A stretch of DNA of 46,446 nucleotides from JAYFNU01 sp964458545 (GCA_964458545.1 CAYWJF010000005.1:1-46446), one strand, 5' to 3'; positions 24,574 through 33,063 are shown, counted from the first letter of the stretch. Program-made: numbers and translations. The notes: generated from the sequence alone by a model not told the origin.

Positions 24574-26130
24574 CTATTCTCCCCGCTTTTTTCCGAGCTC
24601 CGCCGAAATCTTGTATAACGGCGCGAGCTTATCAAATATCTTTGTGTAGATGCTGTTATATATATCCTCGTAAAGCTTGTGCTGCTCCATATCGGGCTCG
24701 AAGCGGTCACGCTCGTGTACCATAGAAAGCGCCGCCTCCTCATAGCTTCCAAAATGACCGAGCGCCTTGAAGGCTACCATAGCGCTACCCACGCCGCACG
24801 CCTCATGGGTCTGGGTGCGAACGACGGGAAGCCCGAACATATCGGCGGTTATCTGGCATATCTCCGCGCTTCTTGAGCCACCGCCGCCGAGCCGAAGCTC
24901 CTTCACCTTAACGCCCGTACGCTTTTCAAGCTGGCGTATTCCCTCGTAAAGGCTGAAATTAATGCCTTCGATAATCGCGCGGTAGATATGTATCCTTGTG
25001 TGAACGTCAGAGAAGCCTATTATCGCGCCGCGCGCGTTCGGCATAGAGACGCCGGGGGTAAAGTAGGGCTGAAGAATAAGCCCCTCGCAACCCGCAGGAA
25101 TTTCGCGAAGACGGCGGTCAAGCAGACTTTCGGCGGATACGCCAAGCTCCTTCGCCTGCCGTACCTCCTTGTCGGCAAATTCCTTCTTAAACCACGATAC
25201 AAGCCAATAGCCGCGGTAAATCTGTATCTCGGGGTTAAAGCAGCCGTCTATTACAGCGGCGTAGGCGGGAAGAAACGGCTGCGGCTCAACGTACTTGTGG
25301 GTCATAAGCTGTACCGTCGCGGTGGTACCGAAGCTTATCGCCGCTTTGCTTTCCTCAAGCACCGCAAGCCCCAGCGTCTCGCAGCCCTTGTCAGAGCCGG
25401 TCGCTATAAGCGGTACGCCAGCGGGTACGCCTGTCGCCCTCGACGCTTCGTCTGTAATCCTTCCAAGCTCGCTTTCGGGCTTTGCGAGCGGATAAAGCTT
25501 ATCGTCTGTTATTTCGAAGATACCTCTGCTGAGGTCGCCCTTCTTCATCCAAGAGCGCGCCTTGTTGTCGAACGGCAGATGCCCTATCGTGGAGGCGTCC
25601 GCGTCGATAATATTGCCCGTAAGACGGAAGTTTATGTAGCAGGAGAGGAAAACCATATGCTTAGTTTTCGCCCAAACCTCCGGCTCGTTTTCTATTATCC
25701 AGTTACAAGTGGAGATAGCGCGCTGAAGCGCCACCGTATCGGTCATATTCACAAGCTTAAAGAGGGCGCGCTTAACGGCAGGTATCTTCTGCGAGCAGAC
25801 CGCCTTGCGCTTATCGAGCCAAACCACAACGTCGCGGACGGGCTTTCCGTTCTCGTCAATGCAAAGGGTCGTGTCGCGTATCGTCGTAACGGTCACGGCT
25901 ATAATATCGTCCCAGCTTTCGCCCGCCTTGCCCTTTAAATCCTTAGCGGCGGCGCAAACCGCGTCCCAGTAGAAATCAGCCTTCTGCTCCGCCCAATCGG
26001 TGTTCTTCGAGTAGTAGGGCGTTTCGTACTCCTTTTGAGCCTTGTAAACTATGTTGCCTTCCTTATCCACCAAAACCGCTCTTGTGCTCTGGGTGCCAAC
26101 GTCAAAGGTCAGAACCAACGGTGTCTTCAT
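24574..26130 (-). CDS. FGGY-family carbohydrate kinase
   Basis: This 518-aa enzyme phosphorylates a sugar or polyol with ATP. The N-terminal phosphate loop is LTFDVGTQSTRAVLVD, the acceptor-site region includes WAEQKADFYWDAV, and the C-terminal ATP site is RLGGGGSRSAEICQITAD. These fit the FGGY family (glycerol kinase, xylulokinase, YgcE). The neighbouring oxidase gene starts one base after this stop, and the pairing resembles the ygcE-ygcU neighbours of E. coli as I recall them. With a GlpA-like dehydrogenase in the same operon, glycerol or a related polyol is the likeliest substrate, but specificity cannot be read from sequence. Confidence 0.9.
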   Translation of the reverse strand: MKTPLVLTFDVGTQSTRAVLVDKEGNIVYKAQKEYETPYYSKNTDWAEQKADFYWDAVCAAAKDLKGKAGESWDDIIAVTVTTIRDTTLCIDENGKPVRDVVVWLDKRKAVCSQKIPAVKRALFKLVNMTDTVALQRAISTCNWIIENEPEVWAKTKHMVFLSCYINFRLTGNIIDADASTIGHLPFDNKARSWMKKGDLSRGIFEITDDKLYPLAKPESELGRITDEASRATGVPAGVPLIATGSDKGCETLGLAVLEESKAAISFGTTATVQLMTHKYVEPQPFLPAYAAVIDGCFNPEIQIYRGYWLVSWFKKEFADKEVRQAKELGVSAESLLDRRLREIPAGCEGLILQPYFTPGVSMPNARGAIIGFSDVHTRIHIYRAIIEGINFSLYEGIRQLEKRTGVKVKELRLGGGGSRSAEICQITADMFGLPVVRTQTHEACGVGSAMVAFKALGHFGSYEEAALSMVHERDRFEPDMEQHKLYEDIYNSIYTKIFDKLAPLYKISAELGKKRGE

Positions 26131-26158
26131 AAAGCCTCTCCTCTGTAATTTAGTTTTT

Positions 26159-26512
26159 CTACTCTATATTATCTGTCGCAATAAGGTCAATGCCGCTTAT
26201 AATAAAATCCTTCTTTACCGTGTCGCCGCACCTTAGCTTGCGTTTAACGGTAATACCGTTAATAATTCGCATAGCGTCGGGTATTCTCTCTTTCGGAATC
26301 TCGCCGTTTGTCCTTACGGGAAGAACTGGTCTTTCGGGAAAAACCGTCCTTACCGTAGAAGTAAGGCTTCTTACTGGAGCGGTCAGCTCCGCTTTTGCGT
26401 ACGCCTCTCCCTTTGGGCAGGTGTTGCCGCTTACGGTTATTACACCGTCCTTCTCCTCAGCGCACAAGGTACAGCCGTTAGGGCAGACTATACAGACAAA
26501 TTCTCGCTTCAT
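26159..26512 (-). CDS. DUF1667 Fe-S-like small subunit
   Basis: This 117-aa protein has cysteines in CIVCPNGCTLC near the N-terminus and a further NTCPKGEAYA, matching DUF1667. Members commonly sit beside GlpA-type dehydrogenases and are thought to be a small iron-sulfur partner in anaerobes lacking glpC. The start overlaps the stop of the upstream oxidoreductase gene by four bases (ATGA), so translation is coupled. The role as an electron carrier is inference from cysteine pattern and neighbourhood. Confidence 0.88.
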   Translation of the reverse strand: MKREFVCIVCPNGCTLCAEEKDGVITVSGNTCPKGEAYAKAELTAPVRSLTSTVRTVFPERPVLPVRTNGEIPKERIPDAMRIINGITVKRKLRCGDTVKKDFIISGIDLIATDNIE

Positions 26513-27759
26513 CCTTCAAGCCTCCTTAACGTAAGCGTTAGCTCGCCGCCGCTTTTTGCCTTAGAAAAATCAACCGTTATACGCTCCATTTCTGGCGGGC
26601 GCAGGTGGCGGTACTTCTTCTTGAATATTTCCTCACCGCCGACGTTCACCGCAACCGTAACGTTCTCGACTACCTCGCGGCTTCTGAAAAATACAGCTGT
26701 TTTTGCAAGCTCGCCGTTTAGGTCGAGCCGCTCAGGAACAACAGATAAAAATTCGTCCGACGGCTTAAGCTCGGCGAGTCTTCGTTCGCCACCGCTGTAC
26801 CGCGCCGCCGCGCGACCCGCGCTCTCGCCGCTTTCGGAAACGTAATCGACGAGGTCGTTTACGTGAAGTGCGTTACCGCAGGAGAACACGCCGTCAATAA
26901 GGGTCATATAGCTCTGGTCGCAGACGGGGCCCTTTGTTCTTCTGTCGAGCTCCACACCGAGCGATTCAGCAAGCTCGTTTTCGGGAATTAGCCCCACAGA
27001 AAGAATAAGGGTGTCACATTCTATAATCTCGCCCGTACCCTCAATAGGGCGCATCCTTTCGTCTACGTCGCTTATCTCCACGACGCTTAGCCTCTCTTCG
27101 CCGAACACACGCGTCACCGTCTTACTTGTGTAAAGCGGAATACCGAAATCATCGAGGCACTGCGCTATATTACGGGAAAGCCCGCTCGGCGTACTCTTCG
27201 CTTCATAAACGCCCTCCACCTTCGCGCCCTCAAGGGTCAACCGCCGTGCCATAATAAGCCCGATATCGCCCGAGCCCAGCACCACGCATCTTTTTGCGGG
27301 CATCTCGCCGAGGATGTTTATATAATACTGCGCCGTACCCGCCGTGAACACGCCCGCGGGGCGGGTGCCCATAATGCTCACCTGCTTCGCCGTTCTTTCG
27401 CGGCAGCCCGTTGAAAGCACAAGCGTATCGGCGGTAACCTCGCGCATACCCGCTCTTGTCACAAGGCTAAGATGAAACATATCGCCCTTCTTCTCTATTC
27501 TTGTTACAAAGGTAAGAAGCGACAGCTCTACATTGGTTTTTTTCAATTCCGCTACATATCGCGCGGCATATTCGCAGCCGCTTAGCTTTTCACCGAAGCG
27601 GATAAGTCCGAAGCCGTCGTGAATGCACTGCTTAAGTATGCCGCCCGCTCTCGCCTCACGCTCAATAAGAAGTACGCTCGCGCCCTCCTTATCGGCGGCT
27701 ATCGCCGCCGCAAGCCCTGCGGGTCCCGCGCCTATTACGGCTACCTTGTAATCGCTCAT
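26509..27759 (-). CDS. NAD(P)/FAD-dependent oxidoreductase (GlpB-like partner)
   Basis: This 416-aa flavoprotein has an N-terminal FAD-binding Rossmann motif (VIGAGPAGLAAAIAADKEGA) and a second dinucleotide site (VVLGSGDIGLIMARRL). It closes the FAD domain with GVFSCGNALHVNDLVDYVS. The C-terminal 90 residues form a small extra domain. In clostridial glp-type operons such a protein lies between GlpA and DUF1667 and probably passes electrons from glycerol-3-phosphate oxidation to NAD(P) or a carrier. It overlaps both neighbours by four bases, showing tight coupling. It lacks the CxxC of thioredoxin reductases. Confidence 0.9.
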   Translation of the reverse strand: MSDYKVAVIGAGPAGLAAAIAADKEGASVLLIEREARAGGILKQCIHDGFGLIRFGEKLSGCEYAARYVAELKKTNVELSLLTFVTRIEKKGDMFHLSLVTRAGMREVTADTLVLSTGCRERTAKQVSIMGTRPAGVFTAGTAQYYINILGEMPAKRCVVLGSGDIGLIMARRLTLEGAKVEGVYEAKSTPSGLSRNIAQCLDDFGIPLYTSKTVTRVFGEERLSVVEISDVDERMRPIEGTGEIIECDTLILSVGLIPENELAESLGVELDRRTKGPVCDQSYMTLIDGVFSCGNALHVNDLVDYVSESGESAGRAAARYSGGERRLAELKPSDEFLSVVPERLDLNGELAKTAVFFRSREVVENVTVAVNVGGEEIFKKKYRHLRPPEMERITVDFSKAKSGGELTLTLRRLEG

Positions 27760-29471
27760 TCTTCCTCACCGCCCTTACTCTTACCGAAGAGGATAAAGCT
27801 TCCGTCGCCCGCTTTTTTCACCTCTTCAAGCGGTATTCCCTTTTCTTCCGCAATTATCTTCGCCACAAGCGGACCGCAAAATCCGCCCTGACACCGCCCC
27901 ATGCCCGGGCGGACACGACGCTTTACGCCGTCCACCGTGTCGCAGGGCACTGGCCGCCGCAGCGCGTCAAGTATTTCACCTCGGCTTATCTCCTCGCAGC
28001 GGCAGATAATCTCGCCGTAATCGGGGTTGTTCGCGATATACTTTGCCCGTTCCTCGTCGCTCATAAGCGAGAGTTTCGGTATGGCTTCACGCTTTTCGTT
28101 ATACTCCTTGTTGATTTCAACTTGTTTTATACTGTTTAGCCGCTCGAGACAGAGCTTTTCTATCTCCAAAGCTATAGCGGGCGCGGCAGTAAGCCCCGGC
28201 GACTGTATCCCCGCGGCGTGTATGATATTCTCTGTTCTTCGCCCCTTTTCGACGATAAAGTCCTCCTCATAGGTGGCGGCGCGTATACCCGAAAAGTAGG
28301 TGATGATATCGCCGCGTGAAAGTGACGGACAAGCGCGGGCTTGCTTCTCAAAAACGCGCGCTATGCTTTCCGCCTTCGCTGTATAGTCCTCGCGAAGCGG
28401 GGTTTCTACTGCGTCTGGGCCAACAAGAACGTTACTATCTATCGTGCTTACAATTCCGCCGCCCTTCGTGTGGGCGGACTTACTCTGCGAGCCAATTCGT
28501 GAAAAGGAGGTGTTAACTATCCGTTTTGCCTTTCTGTCGAGTATTGAGTTTGTACCCTTTCTCGGGTGAATTGTAAAAAAGCGGTCACCCGCCATTTCGG
28601 CTACCTTATCGGAAAATACACCCGCCGCGTTCACGACTACCGTGGGATAAACCGTGCCCCTGTTCGTCTCGACCGCTTCAATTTTACCTTCCTTCACGCA
28701 CATTCCCGTCACGGCGGTATTAAGCGAAAGCTTTACTCCGTTTTGCACCGCGTTTTCGGCGTAGGCTATAGTTAGGTTATAGGGGCAGACTATTCCGCCC
28801 GTGGGAAAGAATATGCCGCACTTCATCTCGGGCGACGCCATAGGCTCGCGCCGAAACAGCTCCTTTTTAGTTAGAACCTTGGTCTTTCCGAGCCCCATTA
28901 CACGCCAATAAGGCTGAATTAGGTATAAAAGCGGCAGGAACGCCACGCTGGGGAACATAACTATCTGACCGACCCTCTCAAAGGCAACGCCGAGCTCGTT
29001 GCATACTCTTCCGAACATACGGTTGCCCTGTAGGTTGTACTTTTGCTTAAGCGTGCCGTATTTTAGGTCAATTCCCGGGTGAACACAGCCGTCGTTTCTG
29101 CCCGACGCCGCGAGCGCCACATCGTTTCCCTTTTCGACAAGCAGGATATCAAGCTTCCATTTAGATAGCTCGCGTGCAATGCTCGCGCCGACAACACCCG
29201 CGCCTATTACAAGAACGTCGGGCTTTACGCCGTCGAGCGATTTGTCCGAAACGGCGGGAAGCCGCATTTCCGGAATATCCCCGCCCGTAAATTTAATATT
29301 ATTTATAACGTGGTAGCCGCTCTTTCGCTTCGCCGCCAAAAGCCCCGCGCGGACAATATCCTGCCAACTGTCGCTCTCGCCCGTAAGTAAAATACCGACG
29401 CCGTCAAAGGATACCTTAAACCGTGAAAGCCCGTTTTTATCAAGCTTTTTTTGGATAGTAGCTATGTTCAT
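27756..29471 (-). CDS. glpA: Anaerobic glycerol-3-phosphate dehydrogenase-like FAD enzyme with a C-terminal [2Fe-2S] domain
   Basis: The enzyme probably oxidises glycerol-3-phosphate to dihydroxyacetone phosphate. The 571-aa protein has an unusual N-terminal extension of about 80 residues, then the FAD motif VLVIGAGVVGASIARELSKW (about residue 85). DAO-fold signatures follow (ALAASGRNDGCVHPGI, then VNAAGVFSDKVAEMAG). A BFD-like [2Fe-2S] domain comes last, with CRC about 33 residues before CQGGFC. It is the first gene of the five-gene operon, 51 bases downstream of a consensus promoter. AAGGAAGG precedes the ATG. The exact substrate is inferred from family and context. Confidence 0.88.
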   Translation of the reverse strand: MNIATIQKKLDKNGLSRFKVSFDGVGILLTGESDSWQDIVRAGLLAAKRKSGYHVINNIKFTGGDIPEMRLPAVSDKSLDGVKPDVLVIGAGVVGASIARELSKWKLDILLVEKGNDVALAASGRNDGCVHPGIDLKYGTLKQKYNLQGNRMFGRVCNELGVAFERVGQIVMFPSVAFLPLLYLIQPYWRVMGLGKTKVLTKKELFRREPMASPEMKCGIFFPTGGIVCPYNLTIAYAENAVQNGVKLSLNTAVTGMCVKEGKIEAVETNRGTVYPTVVVNAAGVFSDKVAEMAGDRFFTIHPRKGTNSILDRKAKRIVNTSFSRIGSQSKSAHTKGGGIVSTIDSNVLVGPDAVETPLREDYTAKAESIARVFEKQARACPSLSRGDIITYFSGIRAATYEEDFIVEKGRRTENIIHAAGIQSPGLTAAPAIALEIEKLCLERLNSIKQVEINKEYNEKREAIPKLSLMSDEERAKYIANNPDYGEIICRCEEISRGEILDALRRPVPCDTVDGVKRRVRPGMGRCQGGFCGPLVAKIIAEEKGIPLEEVKKAGDGSFILFGKSKGGEEE

Positions 29472-29521
29472 AAAGCTGCGCCTTCCTTGGGTCGTACGAG
29501 TTTCGACCTTATGTTACTTAC

Positions 29522-29551
29522 ATTATATTCTTCCTACAAAAGGGCTGTCAA
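29522..29551 (-). promoter_or_regulatory. Consensus promoter of the redox operon
   Basis: On the minus strand both hexamers match the sigma-A consensus exactly: TTGACA (29546-29551) and TATAAT (29522-29527), 18 bases apart. The leader of about 44 bases contains a GGTCG...CGACC inverted repeat. No catabolite-control (cre) site was recognised. Confidence 0.75.
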
Positions 29552-29608
29552 ACAATAGGGAAAACTATCCTCTTTTTCGTGAATATGTCGAAGAAAGCAA
29601 CATTTTCA

Positions 29609-29637
29609 TTGACTATTTCGACTGTAAAAATTATAAT
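29609..29637 (+). promoter_or_regulatory. Promoter for the DUF937 gene
   Basis: TTGACT (29609-29614) and TATAAT (29632-29637) are separated by 17 bases. It diverges from the redox-operon promoter about 60 bases away. Confidence 0.7.
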
Positions 29638-29681
29638 AAAATATACTAAATTAGAACTAAGAGAAAACGGAGGCTATTATT

Positions 29682-30242
29682 TTGGCTGATTTATTAAACG
29701 TACTTCTAAAGCAGGTTATTAATGACGACACCGTCAAGGCGCTTAGCAAAACGGCGGACGCCGATACCTCAAAGGTCGAGGACCTTCTTACCGAAGCGGT
29801 GCCCACCCTTGTTAGCGCTATGGCGAAGAACTCCAAAACCTCGAGCGGCGCGAAGGCACTCGATAAAGCGCTCGACGACCACGCAGGTGACTTCTCCTCC
29901 GCTAAGGGGCTTATAAGCTTGCTTACGGGCGGCGACAGCGACGACGGCGCGAAGATACTCGGACACATACTCGGCAAGGACGAAACAAAGGTAGAAAAGA
30001 AGCTCGCGAAGAGCTCAGGTCTTGACCTTGAAAAGGTTGTAACTATACTTTGCGCGATAGCGCCTGTTATCCTCTCCCTTCTTGGCAACACGAAGCAGAA
30101 GACGAATACCGATTCCGATATGCTCGGAACACTTCTCACCTCGCTTCTCGGCGGCTCGTCCTCCTCTTCCTCAAAGAAGGAAGACACAAGCGACCTCGCC
30201 ACAGAGCTTATCGGCGACGTACTTACCTCGCTACTTAAATAG
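29682..30242 (+). CDS. DUF937 family protein
   Basis: This 186-aa soluble protein begins at TTG 29682, eight bases after CGGAGG. Its content fits DUF937: a helical repeat-like N-terminus (DLLTEAVPTLVSAMAKNSKT), an ALDKALDDHAGDF segment, and a GGDSDDGAKILGHILGKDE motif characteristic of the family. A Ser-rich linker precedes a final helix. The low-complexity glycine and serine tracts are normal for this family. The function is unknown. The gene has its own promoter and terminator and stands alone. Confidence 0.88.
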   Translation: MADLLNVLLKQVINDDTVKALSKTADADTSKVEDLLTEAVPTLVSAMAKNSKTSSGAKALDKALDDHAGDFSSAKGLISLLTGGDSDDGAKILGHILGKDETKVEKKLAKSSGLDLEKVVTILCAIAPVILSLLGNTKQKTNTDSDMLGTLLTSLLGGSSSSSSKKEDTSDLATELIGDVLTSLLK

Positions 30243-30260
30243 TTTTCGCATCTGCTTTAC

Positions 30261-30291
30261 AAGGCGGCTTTCCTCGGAAGGTCGCCTTTTT
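30261..30291 (+). terminator. Intrinsic terminator after the DUF937 gene
   Basis: AAGGCGGCTTTCC pairs with GGAAGGTCGCCTT (two G-U pairs) and is followed by TTT. It begins 18 bases after the stop. Confidence 0.8.
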
Positions 30292-30394
30292 GTCGCATTA
30301 ATTTAACCTCCGCTTCGCTTCTTCTTTTCTATCCTTGTTGTTAAAAGTCGCTTTTCGTTGTAAAATGTCAGTAAGGTTTACGGAGGGCGCGCTT

Positions 30395-31267
30395 ATGGAG
30401 CAGAAAAAGAAGAAGGGGCTGGTCGCGGGTATCGCCGCTGTCGTTACGGTAGCGCTTGCCTTTATTATGTTCGCGCCAACAGCGGCAGACGAGAAATTCG
30501 ACGCCGCTAACGCCTCCTCTATAGTTATGCTCCATCGCGAGGGCGATTTTGCGCTGAGCGAGGACGTGGACGAAGTAGAAACAAAGAAGAAAAAAGTCAG
30601 CGCCTTCTCTACCGCCGCGCGGTGGATTCTTCGTACGCTAAAAACCGCGCTCGTCAGCCTTTGCCTCGGGGCGGTGTCGCTTGTAATTAAGCTTCTTGGG
30701 GCGCTCGCGGGAACGGTGGGCGGCGGAATTGGCGCGGCGCTCGGCTTTCTGCTCGGCGACTTTATGCCCGTTTTCTTTCTTGTGCTGTTGGTGTTCTGTT
30801 TTTTATTTAAGCTTATGTTCCCCGATATAGAGCTTAAGCAGTTCTTAAAGCTTAGGAATGTCGCGGTTATGGCGGCGGGCTCCTTTGTTATCTCTGCCTT
30901 TTCCCGCTTCTCCGCTGAAAGAATAGACCACCGCGTGCTTGCGAGCGAGCTTAACCTTGCCGTATCGGTAACGGTCATCTTTTTGCTTTGGCTGCTTATG
31001 TTTAAGGGCGAATACAAGACCTCGGCGGGCTCAGTAAAACTGCTGTCTCAGCCGCGCACATATATTTTGCTTGTGTTCCTTGTCGGCGCGACGGTTCTTG
31101 TCGGGCGCGCAGAAACGGCGATAGCGAGAAGCGGCGAGGATATGCTTCTTCTTATTAAGCTTTTCGACTGCGCGTGGTTCTGCTTCCTGCTTATAAGCGT
31201 TGCGGCATACATATACCGCCACACGGGCGCGCGCCACTACAAGCAAAGAAAGGCGTTACATGGCTAA
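30395..31267 (+). CDS. Multi-spanning membrane protein, function unknown
   Basis: From ATG 30395, after CGGAGG, the protein is 290 aa. In-frame ATGs at 30335 and 30365 lack a ribosome site and the former sits among terminator sequence. An N-terminal hydrophobic segment (about 9-27) precedes an acidic-then-basic stretch (EVETKKKKVS). Five or six further hydrophobic segments occupy about residues 75-275, one of them glycine-rich (GALAGTVGGGIGAALGFLLG). I do not recognise the family. Its last eight bases overlap the SprT-like gene, so the two are translationally coupled. Confidence 0.8.
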   Translation: MEQKKKKGLVAGIAAVVTVALAFIMFAPTAADEKFDAANASSIVMLHREGDFALSEDVDEVETKKKKVSAFSTAARWILRTLKTALVSLCLGAVSLVIKLLGALAGTVGGGIGAALGFLLGDFMPVFFLVLLVFCFLFKLMFPDIELKQFLKLRNVAVMAAGSFVISAFSRFSAERIDHRVLASELNLAVSVTVIFLLWLLMFKGEYKTSAGSVKLLSQPRTYILLVFLVGATVLVGRAETAIARSGEDMLLLIKLFDCAWFCFLLISVAAYIYRHTGARHYKQRKALHG

Positions 31268-31760
31268 TGATTTTGACCGCCTGCTTCGCGAGACTATAGC
31301 CGAGGCAAGAGCGATAAAGATACCCGTTTCCGCCGCGATTAAGCCGCAGGTGGTCGTTAACCGCAGAGCGAAGAAGCGCTACGGCTGCTGCATAAAGAAA
31401 GGCTTTTCCTTTATTATAGAGCTTTCCTCTCTTTTTCTTGAAGCCGACGAAAAGGTTGTGCGCCAGACACTTGCACACGAGGTGCTTCACACCTGCTTCG
31501 GCTGCCGCAACCACCAAGCAAGGTGGAAGGAATACGCGCGGCGCATGAACGAAGCGTACGGCTACAATATAAAGCGCACCGAAAGCGCCGAGGCGCTCGG
31601 AATAGCTGTTCCCGAAAAGGCGCGGACCGCGAAATACCTGATAACCTGCGAGCGGTGCGGCGCGGTCACCGAGCGATATAAAAAATCAAAGCTTGTCACC
31701 TCTCCCGCGCGCTATCGCTGTAAATGCGGCGGCAGGCTAATGGTCACCTTAAACCACTGA
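31260..31760 (+). CDS. SprT-like zinc metalloprotein
   Basis: The 166-aa protein starts at ATG 31260, inside the end of the preceding gene; an in-frame start at 31200 is rejected because it lacks a ribosome site and overlaps further. The metallopeptidase-like signature HEVLH (H73, E74, H77) is followed by H85 as the likely third zinc ligand. A C-terminal zinc ribbon uses CERC (C130, C133) and CKC (C154, C156). This is the SprT/Spartan-like arrangement. Bacterial SprT proteins have no firm function; eukaryotic relatives digest DNA-protein crosslinks. Confidence 0.9.
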   Translation: MANDFDRLLRETIAEARAIKIPVSAAIKPQVVVNRRAKKRYGCCIKKGFSFIIELSSLFLEADEKVVRQTLAHEVLHTCFGCRNHQARWKEYARRMNEAYGYNIKRTESAEALGIAVPEKARTAKYLITCERCGAVTERYKKSKLVTSPARYRCKCGGRLMVTLNH

Positions 31761-31843
31761 GAAATACACCCTTTTCTCGGTTGTAACAAAAGAACTCGTT
31801 TCGCAGCTACTCACGCGGCACATCTAAAAACGGTTATATAAAA

Positions 31844-31868
31844 AAGGAACCGCCGTCGGCGGTTCCTT
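31844..31868. terminator. Terminator shared by convergent genes
   Basis: AAGGAACCGCC pairs with GGCGGTTCCTT over a GTC loop. The minus strand runs into TTTTTTAT, so it mainly serves the BTAD regulator gene ending at 31882. On the plus strand the T run is weaker. Confidence 0.8.
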
Positions 31869-31881
31869 CTGTTTTTCCTGT

Positions 31882-33063
31882 TTATATCTGGCTAATCGGC
31901 GCAAGTCGGTAGTTTACCGTACATTCCGTTGTACTCTGCCGTTTATAAAAGCTTTCCTTTATTCGTTCAAGCACCGCCTTCGCTTGCGTGTAGTTTACCG
32001 ACGGCAGAAGCACGACGTACTGGTTATCCCCGTAAATCGCGACCGTATCGTTTCGGCGCATACTCGCCTTCATCACGTCTAAAAGCTTACTCATAGCGCC
32101 GACTCGGATGTCATCCTCAAGCTTTTCTCCGTTTAAGGAATCCACCGTTACCACCGCAAGGAAGATAGGTACGTTAAAGCGGCAGAGGTTACGCTCGGTG
32201 GTAGAATAAACGCTTTTGAAAACGTTGTAGTCGCAAAAGAGAGCACCGCTTCCCGCTCTGCCTCTCGCAAGGTCGTTCGCAATAACCTGTATATCCCGCT
32301 CGGTCTGCTCGTGGGAGCCGAGGAAATCCTCGTAGTATCTGTTAATCTCCTCTATGCCCCTGCTCGCGAGTCCCGTTTCGGTAAGCTCCGCCACCTTTGA
32401 GGTATGCTCAAGAGCCTCCTCCTCGGCGCCGAGTTTATATAGCGTGCTTACAAGCTCAAGGCGGAAAACCGTCTCCTGCGCGTCCAGCTCAAGCGCGCGG
32501 CAGCAAACGTCGCAGACTCGCTCGTCCTCGCCCCTTTGTTTTAGTAGCTTAACGTAGTGGTAGGACGCCTCAAGGAACATATTATGATAGCGCACGCTTT
32601 CGTTAACAAGCCACGCCTTGTTATCCTGCTCTTGAATAATATCGCCCGCGTAAAGACCGTCCGCCTTTAAGTAACACCTGTCCGCCTCGTCGCAAAGGGT
32701 TCTAAAGGAATTAAGCTCCTCGCACGACTTCGTAAGCTCGTCTAAATCGAACTCCATCTCCCCGCCGTCGTCCCAGCGGTAGCCGCCGCGACAGGTGGAA
32801 ACAAGCCCAGAGAGCGAGAACGGCTCGAAATCCTTCCTTAAACGCGAAACAAGGGTTTTAAGCGCGTTTTCTGGATTTGTGTTCTCGTCGGACGACCAGA
32901 TAGCATTAAAAAGCTCGTCAGCGGGAACCACTCTGTCCTTATTTATTAAAAGATATTCCAAGAGAATTATCTTCTTTTTGGAATCTCTTAGGCTTTCTAT
33001 AACATTTACACCGTTCCTGACAATCCGAAAGCCGCCAAGAAGGTAAACCTTTATTCTTTCCGT
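31882..33063 (-). CDS. BTAD-type transcriptional regulator with a degenerate GGDEF domain and an apparent ACG start
   Basis: The frame is a winged-helix DNA-binding domain (OmpR/SARP type), a bacterial transcriptional activation domain of helical repeats (about 115-250), and a GGDEF-like C-terminal domain with YGDNQYVVLL in place of the GGDEF loop. An internal TTG at 32961 gives 359 aa but cuts off the first strands of the winged helix. Upstream codons, in frame and free of stops, read KVYLLGGFRIVRNG, the classic start of this domain. The Shine-Dalgarno GGAGG (33072-33076) is eight bases before an ACG at 33063-33061, giving 393 aa (M/T-ERIKVYLL...). ACG is one transition from ATG. AUA at 33054 is another possible start. 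The gene diverges from the pilus operon and may control it. Confidence 0.82.
   Translation of the reverse strand, partial: TERIKVYLLGGFRIVRNGVNVIESLRDSKKKIILLEYLLINKDRVVPADELFNAIWSSDENTNPENALKTLVSRLRKDFEPFSLSGLVSTCRGGYRWDDGGEMEFDLDELTKSCEELNSFRTLCDEADRCYLKADGLYAGDIIQEQDNKAWLVNESVRYHNMFLEASYHYVKLLKQRGEDERVCDVCCRALELDAQETVFRLELVSTLYKLGAEEEALEHTSKVAELTETGLASRGIEEINRYYEDFLGSHEQTERDIQVIANDLARGRAGSGALFCDYNVFKSVYSTTERNLCRFNVPIFLAVVTVDSLNGEKLEDDIRVGAMSKLLDVMKASMRRNDTVAIYGDNQYVVLLPSVNYTQAKAVLERIKESFYKRQSTTECTVNYRLAPISQI

Noticed and set aside
24573..24752. N-terminal extension of the FAD oxidase to an upstream start
   Set aside because: It would overlap the kinase gene by about 180 bases. The ATG at 24572 has a good GGGGAG and begins the family-like sequence.
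24988..25938. 316-codon plus-strand frame opposite the FGGY kinase
   Set aside because: It lies wholly antisense to a clear kinase gene, is rich in Arg, Tyr and Ala as expected for a shadow frame, and has no ribosome site or recognisable motif.
30298..31017. 239-codon minus-strand frame opposite the 290-aa membrane protein
   Set aside because: The plus-strand frame has a strong ribosome site, coherent membrane helices and coupling to the next gene; the minus frame is a Ser/Thr-rich shadow.
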